The notes beneath the pieces were generated by a model. That model did not search any database and was not told the origin of the DNA. It worked only from the letters and a program-made list of their open reading frames with translations. A program made the position numbers and the translations under genes. Below are positions 1 through 10,700 of a stretch of DNA of 64,000 nt, piece after piece (position 1 is the first letter of the stretch; each line of letters begins with the position of its first letter). The stretch is from contig JAJHZJ010000311.1 in the NCBI GenBank assembly GCA_023548195.1, positions 4,735,919 to 4,799,918 on the forward strand, in the 5' to 3' direction. The stretch comes from Bettongia penicillata ogilbyi. Lineage: Eukaryota; Chordata; Mammalia; Diprotodontia; Potoroidae.

Positions 1-1319
1 ATGAGCCTTGGGCACCATGCCAATGGGTAGGGCTAACTCCCAATCCCACTGAAGCTTTCATGAAGCTGTTCCCAGGTCTAGGTCTTGTAGGTCACAGTAT
101 CATGGCCTGACCCTCTATCCTTGGCCCTTTAGTCCCATCCTAGTCACCAGGATATAGGTATCATCTCTCCTCAGCACGGGATAAGGGCCAAATCATGCTC
201 CTAAGATACCCACGTACACCATGGCATTCCCCCCAAGCAAGAGACTGAGTCCCACCCTCACCCCCAAAAGAACCCCTGGCCCTGCCAAAGTGCTTTGCTT
301 CCTCTGAACCCCCAAAACTCTGTTCCCCCTTCATCTCCCACCAGCTCAGACAAATATCTCACCTGACCTCCCTCCTGTTCTTTGCCCAGCTCCATGGCCA
401 AAAAGACCCGGAACCCACGTCCTGCCACCCCAGGAGGCCGGGCTCTCTTTCTCCTCCCCTTGCCTCAGGACACAGATAAGCAGCTGCTACAGAGATGGGA
501 GGGGCGGGCAGTTTCCAAGCCTTAAAGTGGCAGGTTGGGGCAGGTCAGGGCCTTTGCCATGAGGGAAGTAGGGGAAAAGAGAACTGGACCCACTACTCAG
601 TTCCATAACCCACACCGACGGTTCTTCTCGCAGGACAGGGACATCCCAGGATCTAGTCTAGGCTACCATGAAAAACTTAGGCAAGCCCCTCCTCGGGAGT
701 GGGGAATTCTTTCCCAGATCTGAATAAAAATAGTGAGGGTGGGAAGGATGATAAAGAGAATCTGCCCTTCCTCCTTCATGTTCTCCCTGCTTTTCCCCAG
801 CCCTCCCTTTCCCTGAGCTATCCTGGGAATCCCAGGCCCCCACCCAGCTCAGATGCCAGCTCAGAGACAGCTGCCCAGAGGCTTTCCCATCCCCCAGAGC
901 CCTCCACATGGGGAGAGAGACATATAGACCTGGCCTTAGGGGCCTGGCCTGGCCAAGAGTACCCTCTACTCTCTAAGCAATCTCTCTTCTCAGATCATCA
1001 GACTTTGAAGTTCGCAGAGAGGTATCTGATCCAAGTGTGGTTCTGGGCAAAGGGCTGGACTGTGGGATGAGAGGCTAGCTGGGGACAGAGGAAGAAGCCT
1101 ATCTATCACTGCTCCACAAATTCCTGCTGTCCAGACCTGCCCTTCGTCGATCCCGTTATCACTTTGGCAGAGCATTCTCTGCCTGGACAACTAGCTAATC
1201 ACCTAAGTCCCCTTCTTGCCGTGGAAGGGGAGGGGAACCCTAAGGGAGGAGAAGAAAGGAGAGGCGCCTGGGCTCTGAGAGGTCCTCCCTTACTACTCTT
1301 CAAAGATGATGTTAATGAT

Positions 1320-1480
1320 GATAATAACATCTCATTTCAATAGCGCTTTAAGGTTTAAAGTGCTTTCCTCATGACAACCCTCATGGCGGGCATTACTTTA
1401 TTATCACATCTCCTCCCCCTTTTACAAACAGGAAAATTGAGGCCATCTTGATGATGGTCACATGGCTAGTAATACTCCAA
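1320..1480 (+). repeat. MIR/THER-type SINE fragment
   Basis: Shows the order typical of this family: AATAACAT, TTTAAGGTTTAAAGTGCTTT, a CCTCATGACAACCCTC block, a pyrimidine-ACAAACAGG block, GAAAATTGAGGCC and GTCACATGGCTAGTAA. Confidence 0.7.
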
Positions 1481-2044
1481 AATCATAAAGTTCTTTATAA
1501 CTGTGAGTACAGATAACTTTTTGACCCTGGATAAGTCATCTGACCCAGAGGTGTAAAACACACAGCCCCTAGACAATACTCCTAGATAGACCCAGATCAG
1601 AATAAAGTATAATTGGAACTTATTTAACAAAATTAATAAAAATGTAAAATAATATAGATGATATTACATTTTAAAACTAAATCAATATGCAGCCCACAGG
1701 GATTCTTTACTGCAAAGGAGAGTTTAACATCACTGATACAATGCTTTTAGGTTCTTCATTTGTAACTGTGGATAAAAATGGAATCTAGCTCACAGGCTCA
1801 AATGAAATAAAGTACATGAAGTACTTTGCAAACCTTAAAGTACTATTTAAATTTATTTATTTAAATGTCAGATATTACTACTAGTAGTTATATTGTTATA
1901 CTGTTATATCAAATGTCAAAGGAAAGATATGAACTCAGGTCTCCTGACTACCAAGTTTCCAAAGATCCTCACCAATCTCATTAAAATGACATTCATGCTG
2001 GCGTAGTTAGAAGGAAAACAAAGGAAGGCAACAGACTTTAAATA

Positions 2045-2175
2045 GAGGGAATACTGGACCAGAAGTCAGGAGAAATGAGTTCTAATTGTGTGTCTACCAC
2101 TAACTAGCTGTGTGACTTTGGGTAAGTCACATTCCTTCTCTGGACCTTAGGTGCTCATCTGTAATAGTATCTCAT
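2045..2175 (+). repeat. MIR SINE fragment
   Basis: Contains ACTAACTAGCTGTGTGACTT and GGTAAGTCACATTCC followed by a decayed CATCTGTAA. These are the conserved core and right half of a MIR-type tRNA-derived SINE. Confidence 0.75.
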
Positions 2176-2189
2176 TGTTTTAAGGTCTT

Positions 2190-3065
2190 TTTGATTTCTC
2201 TACCAGGCTTATATCCCAAGGAAGTCATAGATAAGAAGAAAGTCCCCATATATTCCAAAATATTTGTAGAAACACTTTTTGTGATAGCTAAGAATTAGAA
2301 ACAAAGTAGATGTTCATCGATTGGGAAATGGCTAAACAAACTGTGGTATATGAATCTAATGGAATATGACTGTGCTGTGAGAAATGATGTGTGTCTATTG
2401 TGGGAACAGGTCAAGGGAGAGAATGGAATAAATGAAGGGCAGGATAGGACAGAAGGAAATGTGGTTAGCCTTTTACAACATAAATATTATGGAAGTGCTT
2501 TGCATTGTTCTACATGTATGACTTATATTGAATTGCTTGTTTTCTCAATGAGGGTGGGTGGGGAGGGAGGGGGAGAATATGGAACTCAAACCTTTAAGAA
2601 TGAATGTTAAAAACTGTTTTAGCATGCAACTGGAAATTAAGCTATACAGGCAACAGAGTATAGAAATCTATTTTGCCCTACAGGAAAATAGAGGGGAAGG
2701 GGGATAAAGAAGGATGGGGAATAGAAGGGAGGACAGACTGGAGGAAGGGGTCGATGGGGTGCATGCTGTCCTGGGGTGGGGGATGGGGAGAGATGGGGAG
2801 AAAATATTGAGTTCAAATTCTTGTGGAAGTGAATGTGTTTTCAGTGAACTGAAAACAAATAAATTACGTATTTTTTTAAAATGATGTGTGTGATGAATAC
2901 AGAGAAGCATGGAAAGATTTGTATGAACTGATACAGAGTGCGGTAAGCAGAGCCAGGAAAACAACATACACAGCTACAACAATTTAAAGGGAGACAACCA
3001 CCTCACACCAAAAAATCAAAAGCGAATTGACAAATTTATAAAGATCAAGCACGACTCAAATGAAG
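2190..3065 (+). mobile_element. L1 LINE 3' fragments, rearranged
   Basis: The block GATTGGGAAATGGCTAAACA and GTGGTATATGAATCTAATGG is the marsupial L1 3'-end sequence also seen at 40.7 and 46.8 kb. The first piece ends about 2,870 at a purine-rich, A-rich tail. From about 2,880 a piece that normally lies upstream in the element (GATTTGTATGAACTGATACA, then GAGCCAGGAAAACA) follows, so the copy is rearranged or two fragments are abutted. The 86-codon ORF at 2,350 is a chance frame inside it. Confidence 0.8.
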
Positions 3066-3441
3066 AGATATGAAGATCCCTGAACCAGTCTCTTCGACTC
3101 AGCCTTTGATACCTGGGTCTAAATCTTATCATTGTCTTATGCCTCCCAATCTCTCCCCCATCAGATTTCCAGGTGTTACTGCATATTTTTTCAACTTTTT
3201 CAGTGTATCAGCTGTGCTGATTTTTTTCCTCTTTAAAAGAAATACTAATTGTGACATGGAATGGTTCTCTGAGAGGCGGAGGGGGAAAGGTTACTAGGAA
3301 TACCTATGAAGATGTAAGAAACAGAAGACACTAATAACAGCTTTCGGAAGAACGTTAAGGTCTCTTCCATTCCCACATTCGGCGGGCCTCGGGCTCTGCC
3401 CCACGGAGCCCCGCCCCCACCGCGCGCCCAGGCTCACTCAC

Positions 3442-4790
3442 CAGCCGCTCCATCTCCTGCTCCCGGAGCCGCTCCTGCCTCTGGCGCCGGTGGTATTCCA
3501 GCAGGTCGTCCTCGTTGTCGCTGATTTCCGTGATACTGTTTTTTCTCTCCCGGGGGGCCGGCACCCGGAGCTCCCCGCTGGACAGCTTCCTCTGGGCCCG
3601 GGGGCTCTGCCGGGGGGAGGCCCCCGTGAGGGAGCCCAGGCTGTAGGCTGGGCTCAGGCCGCCACCGAAGCTGCCCTTCCGAGGCACCAGCGGCTCTCCC
3701 AGGGTAGGTGAGGGGCTCCTCGTCCGCCGGCCCCGCCCGCCCAAGGCCAGGGTGAAGTCCTCGGAGGAGGCTGCGTGTGCTGCCCAGCGGCGGGACCTGG
3801 GACTCTCAGCCACTTCCCTGGTCAGCTTCGTGTCCGGCGTGGCTCGGGCAGGCATCGGTGAGAGGGGCGATGCCCGCCGAGACAGGGATGGGCTCAGCGG
3901 GGGGAGCTCCCGCATGCTCTCCGGACCTCCCCGCCGGCCCAGGCGAGGACTCTCCGGTGGCTGCAGGGATCGGCTCCCCATCCCGTCTGAAAAGGTTCTG
4001 CCCACCAGCTGGCGTGAAGGACTGGCCGTCATTGCTCGCTCGGTGCCTGGCAGCTCCCGGAAAGGGCTAGGGGGCCGCTCCTGGAGGGTGCTGGCCTTGC
4101 TCCGAGGGGCAGGGATGGGAGGCTGGAACTTGGGACTGCCAGGAATGCTGGTGGACTGGCTTCGCACACTGCCATCAGGGTATTCACTAAGGCTTATGGC
4201 CACAACGGGCAGCGACACCCCCAGCCGTGGGTTCTCGGTGGCTTTGCGGGCCTCTGCCAGCACGGTAGCCGCAGGACTATCAGTCAGTAGACCTCGCCGC
4301 CCTGGGCTCGAAGGCCCTTCATGGATCCCTTTCCTGCCCAGCCGGGGGCTCTCTGAAGGGCGGGCACCACCGGGTCGTATCTGTGGGGGCTGTAAGGCCA
4401 GATGGTAGCTGGAGGAGCGGGCAGGGACCAGGGGGGGAATGGCCGGGCTTGGTTCCTGCCCTCCAGGTGAGTGGCTGGCACAGCTGCCACTACTGGCCGG
4501 TGAGGAGAGAGGAGAAAACGGGGGAGAGGTGTTCTCATAGCTGGAGCCCACAGACATGGCCCCTGGGCTAATAGGGGGTGAGAGAGTGTAGCGCCCACCA
4601 TTGGAGAGCGGGGAGCTTGCAGAGACCTTCTTGCCAGGCGCCCCCGGCTCCTCCAGCACCAGGGAGTCCATGATGTCCTGTAGGTCCTTCTCAATGGAGC
4701 TCACCAAGGAGCTGTGGCTGGAGCAAGCAGCATGACCTCGGCTGGGGGGCTGAGGAGTATGGTTCCCATTCACCAGGCTCTCTGACTCAG
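3442..4790 (-). CDS. PHLDB1: PHLDB1 large coding exon, Ser/Pro-rich linker (residues 161-610)
   Basis: This 1,349-nt exon has acceptor TGTCCCAG before 4,790 and donor GTGAGT at 3,441. It encodes a long, mostly disordered linker. Visible elements are an acidic amphipathic segment (SSIEKDLQDIMDSLVLEE, about 191-208), many SP and TP sites, four related ESPRxxR-like motifs (about 306, 346, 440 and 488), a basophilic-kinase-type site RERKNSITEIS followed by acidic residues (about 574-589), and the first heptads of the coiled coil (EYHRRQRQERLREQEMERL, to 610). The exon is GC-rich. It is intact with no frameshift. Confidence 0.96.
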
Positions 4791-7700
4791 CTGGGACAGA
4801 GCAGACCGAGTCACTTGGTAAGTCAGGTCGTAATCTCTTACCGGTCCCGTACCAGGTCGCTACGATCTAATCCATTTTCCCCTTCCTCTCCCGAAGCACA
4901 CAACGGTCCCAAGTTTCAGGTTTTGATTCCAGCCATTTCTATGACTTCAGGCAAATGGCATAACCTGCCCTAGCCTCAGTTTCCTCATTTGTAAAGTGAG
5001 AACGTTGAACTACATTATGTCTAAGGTTCTTTCCAGTTCTATCCTAATTCCCAGAGAACAGCAGGAAGTAGAAATCATGGAGGACTAACTGCTGAGCATC
5101 CCTGGGTCCTAGAACCTGGATCCTTACCCAACACCTCCCAGTGACTTGATTTCCCCAACTTCACTTACCTTCCCTGCAAGAAGGGTTTTTTGACAGTGTG
5201 CTATGGAGATGAGAGAAGTCTGCAAGGAAACTAGGCCAGGCACCCAAAGGGGGCATAACCTGGCAAGGCCTAGGCTAGGAAACATCGCATATTTCCCCCA
5301 TCCAATTCAGGGGAGCCCAAAGAGGAAAAAAAAAAATCACCTGCCTCTCTCCACCCACCAAGGGGGAAGGGAAGGCTGGAGGTGGCCTCATCTGCAACCA
5401 ATCAGGAGCACCGTAGAGGCCAGAGGGGCGGGATCTAGCGCTAATGGCCAGTTCCTGGAAGCTAAAGCAGACATCTAGGTAGAGCTCGGTGGCTCCAATT
5501 ATCCCCATTAAGCTGCTAGCCACAGGAGCTCTCCATTCCTGTCTTGCCCTGCCCCTCCTCTCCTCCCACTGCCACCCTGGCAGCTCTAGAACCACTGCCT
5601 GCCTCAGTCAGACAGGCCTGCAGTGAGGCTGAAGTGCAGGGGAATGAAGGAGGGGAACTCGAGCAAGATGCAGACCAGAAACCTGGTCCTATAAATCCCC
5701 AGGGAAGCAGAAAAAGTTGTACTAATGAAAGCCAAAAAGGGAAAGAAGTCATCCCTATCACAGGTTTGGAAACCACCATCATGGAAACCCAAAGGCAGAG
5801 TGAAGGATCCGAGGGCAGAACAGCAGGCAAAGGGGGGTGGGCATTTTCCTATGCACATGTGGCATAGGCCTGAGCCACCCAGATTATTCTTTTGTATCTA
5901 CCTTCCCTCACATCTCCTACCTAGGCCTAACCTTAGTGGCTATGGAAGCTATGCCCACTTATTATTGGCTCCAATATTAAGTTTTCTTCTAAAGGTAATA
6001 ACCATGGAAGGGTTGTGTGTCCAGGTAAAAAGAGAGCCAATGGTATCTCTCTCCCCACCCCCTGTTAGCTGGACGGGGTTAGGGAGGTAGACCCAGGCCC
6101 TATGGGCAATTTCTATCCTCTCCTACAAAAATCAATAATACACACACTAGCCCCAGCTGCTGGACTGAGTCACCGGCTGGCAGAGCGCACTCTGGGGGTG
6201 GGGCATGAGGCAGAGAACTTCAATGCTTGCCAGCAGGCAGGAACCAATCTAGCCAGTTTATGGGCATTTGATTGGCATAATCCTTGATCTTCTGCCTCCC
6301 CTCAGGCTACCAGAAAGAGTAAAGACAAGGCCTTTCAACAGTGGCATAACTAAAGGGTTCAGGCCCGGCATCACATTGTGGGTAGTGAAGTTGGCAAAGC
6401 TCTTTTTTCTCCTAGGCACATGATCCCCAGGAAAACCTGATACCAGCCAATTGGCACTGCCCTGGATCTGTCCCAGAGCCTCTGATGCCTGGCATCCCCT
6501 CTGCCTGCTGGGCACTCAGTAGATGACAGGGAGCCAAACCCACTGTATTGTCCTGTTCGGACACTCCAAGAGTGCTCAGCCTGGGAAGGGGCCCAGTGGT
6601 GGACACTAGGAGTCACTCTAACCCTATCTCTTTGCCAGGTCAGGCAGACTTCATGGCTCTACCTTATTCTTCGGTACCTACCTAGGGCAGGGGTATAAGG
6701 TGCTCCAGGGCCCCTACCTCCGGACGGGATCATGCTTTTCATCCACTTGGCTTCTGCTGGGTGGTTAAATCTGAGGAAGGTGGATTGACCCAGGCACAAC
6801 ATGCAGCCTGCAGAAGAGGAGAAAACCAGAGTTCAGAACCAGGGATGTCTCTTTTTATTTGACATCCCCCCCAGTGCGAACCTCCAAGCTTAAGAGTCAG
6901 TCCTGGGAACCCAGAACACATAAAGAAATTCATGTATTTGCTGCACCTTTCCTGACTTGCCTAGGGTCACCCAGCTAGTAAGTGTCTGAGGCCAGATTTG
7001 AACCATGAAGATGAGTCTTCCTGACTCTAGGCCTGGTGTCCTACCTGCTGTGCCACCTAGCTGCCCCTCATTTACTTATATGCCCTCAACTATAACAGAT
7101 TCATGAGCAAAACTTCACCTGTGCCCATACAGGTAAGTGAGTCTTCCTCTTCCCCACAAATACATATCCATGTCAGCATGTTGTGTAGTACATGAAAGAA
7201 GCATTGGACTAACAGGCAGAAGACCTGAGTTCTAGGCCCAGCTCTATCATTTAAAAAATATGTGGCCTTGACCAAATCATTTAAGCTCTATAAACCTCAG
7301 TTTCTTTATCTGTAAAACTGGGAAATTAGCCCTGCCTATATCACACAGTAGATGTGGGATTCATATAAGATAAACTTTGTGGACCAGAACATGACTCTTC
7401 ACCTTTTGTGAGTGACTAGACCCCTTTGAGAGTCTTTGTGAAACCTATGGCCCGCTTCTCAGAATAACGTTGTTAAATGCATAAAATAAAATGGGATTAC
7501 AAAAGAATCCAATGATAAAGAAATCAAAGTATGAAGTAAATATTAAATTTAAATATTAAAAACACAAGTTCAGAGACACTTGTGATCCATGCAGTGCCAC
7601 AGGGACAGATGTTCATATGAACATGCTTATAAGTACCCACATGCTTCCTTCTAGATGACACTTTGAAAGTGGACGATTTACAGCGTGAGGGGGTAGAGAT

Positions 7701-10700
7701 GGAATGAAGGGGGAACAAATGATCCTCTTGCTAAAATCTGTAGGCTCTGTTTCTAATTCTGCCCTTGACTGACAGTGTGGCCCAGGCAAGATGTCAATGA
7801 GACTTGGTTTCTTTCTAAATTAGAGAGAATCCTGATACCCAAGGATACTAGGGAAGAAGATAAAGTAGTCTAGAACTAGGCTATGTACTAGTTATGTGAC
7901 CTTTCACCTCAAAGGTCCTCAGCTGCAAAACAAGGACCTTAAGGTCTCTTCCAGCTCTAACACTCTAAGCTTTGGTTCAGAAGATGCTTTGTCGGGAGAG
8001 TAGCAAAGGCAAGATGACACAGAGGAACCCTAGAACTGGAGCCACCCAAGTTGAGACCCCTGGACCCTGCCCTTACTAAGCCAGTCCCCAGCCTCAGAGT
8101 CTAACACATTCCTAGGCAGAAGCACAAGCCTGGTCCTGCCCACATAGTCAAGGGAGTCGGAGCAGGAGCCAGGGAATGTAGCACCAAAGCAGGTGTGCCT
8201 GCAGGCAACCTAGGCACGAGTTAGCAAATCCTTTTCTGCCTCCATCATTACCACTGTGCCAGCTGTCCTATGGGCTCCCATTCACATAAGTTTTTGAGAG
8301 AGGTACCCTAGTAGGAAGAAGCAGAGAGGACAGGTGGTTCAGGGGATACCCTCAGTGGTCTGCGTAGATGCCACTACCCACTCTTTCCTCTGCCCACACA
8401 ATCCCTCCATTCCCCACCAGCCTCCAGTCGGCCCAACTTGGTACCACCTGGCTCCCTAAGCTGTATGCCAACATGCAGTTGAGGCTGGCAAGGAAAACCA
8501 CATTCTTGGACGCTGAGACAGTTTTGCTCAGGCAGGCAGCAAGGGTAGGGGGCATCTCAGGCCACGTGTCTGGCCTGGCAATTCCCTCTGCCCTGCAGGG
8601 AAGGGAGCTGTAGCTGCTGATGTGTCTGGATGCCAGGGCCATGGACAAAAAGCTGTAGAAGGAACTTTTAGTTTTATCCTAAGATCCTAAGGTGGTCAGT
8701 GATCAGTACCACTGATGATAATGGTACCACCTGCCTTATATACATAAGGGCTTTCCTGTCCTCCTCCCTAGGGTAGAGAATATCAGAATGTGGCAACCTA
8801 GCATGGCCCCAAACTCTCCTGGTGTCCCAAGCCATGCCAGAATCAAGGATCCTAAAGAATGACAGGCAGCCATGCCACTGGTCACATGGAGCCAGCATGA
8901 GAATAATCGTAACTTTACTAATCAGTACTAATACCAAGCCTAGCTATTTTGAGTTATCCAGTTCTTGCCCCATCCCCTGCCCCCACACACATACTTTACA
9001 GCTATACAACAAGTTAACTAATGAGCTGCTCTTAATAACTGACCCAAGTTCCAAATGGACTGCCTAACCCCAAGAAAGGAGGGAAAAGGGGTGCTTAGAA
9101 AACCGTACAGGGTCCTGGTGGAAAGGGGTTGGAAAGGGTAGATATTGATGGCTCCTTAGCCTCCCCAGCCCACCCAAGGAGTAGGCAGACAGGGTGGGAC
9201 CCCCACGACTGGATCCCACCCACTCCCTCCCTCCCTTCTCCCTCCAGTAGAGGGGGTGTGACCACATTTCCTGCAGGGCTATAAATAGGGGATGCCAGGC
9301 AGCGGGGTGAGGGCTGTATTAATAGAGTGGGAAGGAGGCTAAAAGGACAGAGGTGGTAGGGCTCCAGACCAAATTAACTTTCTATTTGCACTTGGTGAGG
9401 GAGATCTGGAGCCCCGGTGGCTGCCTCTGTTCTGCCCCCAACCTGTCCCAGAGCTCATCTGAGCTTTGGCTCGTTTCTTTCTCTCCACTCTCTACTCCTA
9501 ACCCATTTCTGTTTTCCCCAGGACTGTCTTCCCTCCCCAACCAGGGAACCCAGGAAGAGTGTCATCCACCCACCAGAGGCAGAATCACGGACCCCAGTGT
9601 GCTAAGAGCCCAGCCATGACTCGTCTGGGTGCCAAAGGCGGGGGGCCGTATATTTGGAACAGGAGAGGAGGTACCAGAGGTGAGGCGAGTGAGTCTGCCT
9701 TGGAAAGGCACACAATACAGACTCTGTATACAGGGCTCTCACTCTGCCAGATCGTCCAAAGGGAGGCTGGAACAGGGGAACAGGAGAATGGAGGTGGCTT
9801 CATAGTCCCTTTCTAACACCTCCCACCAGAGACCCGTTCCCTCTCCCCGCCCCACTCCTATCCAGAACGGGACAAGGAGTTCAGTAAAGGTGTCTTAGGC
9901 TCTCATTCCCGGCCGAACACACCGGCGAGGATCGCCCTCTGTCCTGGAGGGATAGAGAATGACTGAGGTTTGGTACCCAACCCGACAGTGCCGGGGCAGC
10001 CCGAGACCCAGAGACCCATCGACCCACGCCGGGAGCCAGGGAGCCACGACAGCACCACCACCCCGAGGCAGTCCGCCCGGCGCAGGGCGAGCACACACGC
10101 CCCGCTAACAACAGCTGGAAGGGGAGAAGGACCCCCGCCGGCTCCCGCAACCCCGATCCCCCCGCACGCAGCACGGTGTGCCTCCCAGTGCCCGGGCCAC
10201 TCTCCCCGCCTCCGGCTCCCGGCCTCAGCTTGGCCCCGAGCCAGTAACTCACCAGCCGAGCCTGGACCTCCCTGGGCGCTCGGGCTCCAGCTCCAGCTCT
10301 GGCCGGGCCAGCCTCGGCCCGGCCCCGGGCTCCGGCTCCGGCTCCCGCTCCGGCTCCACAGCCCGGCCCGGGGCCTATTGAGGGGGCGGGCCCGACCTCC
10401 GGCACAGCCACTGGAGCGGACCGGGGCGGGGCCGGGGCCGGGCAAGGGCTGGGGCCAGGGCCGGGGCTAGGGAGGTGGGGGGAAGGAGGGAGGAGGGACA
10501 AAGGAGGGAGGGGAAGAGGAAGTGATGGAGGACTGGGGAGGGGAGAGGAGCAGAGAGGGAGAGGACCAAGGGAGATGGCTAAGGAGACAGATGGATGGGG
10601 GAGAGGGATAGATAAAGCAAGACCCCGACTCCCGAAGTCTGCGGGGGCAGAGGTGCAAAAGGGAGAGGAGACGGGGAAGGCGAGCCGCGCAAAGCAGTCC

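Larger units (their letters stand above)
1..3441 (-). other. PHLDB1: PHLDB1 intron downstream of the large exon
   Basis: No exon is recognised here. I looked for the next coiled-coil exon (human continues ERQRLETILNL) and did not find it, so it lies left of base 1. Bases 1-1,310 are mostly unique DNA. From 1,320 on the segment holds two MIR-like SINEs and an L1 3' fragment. Confidence 0.75.

Noticed and set aside
1..3400. A further PHLDB1 coiled-coil exon at the left edge
   Set aside because: Searched for the expected continuation after MERL on the minus strand; no match was seen, so it is presumed off-window.
3752..4408. 218-codon plus-strand ORF opposite the PHLDB1 large exon
   Set aside because: It is a GC-driven shadow of the real coding strand, with no recognisable domain and no splice or promoter context.
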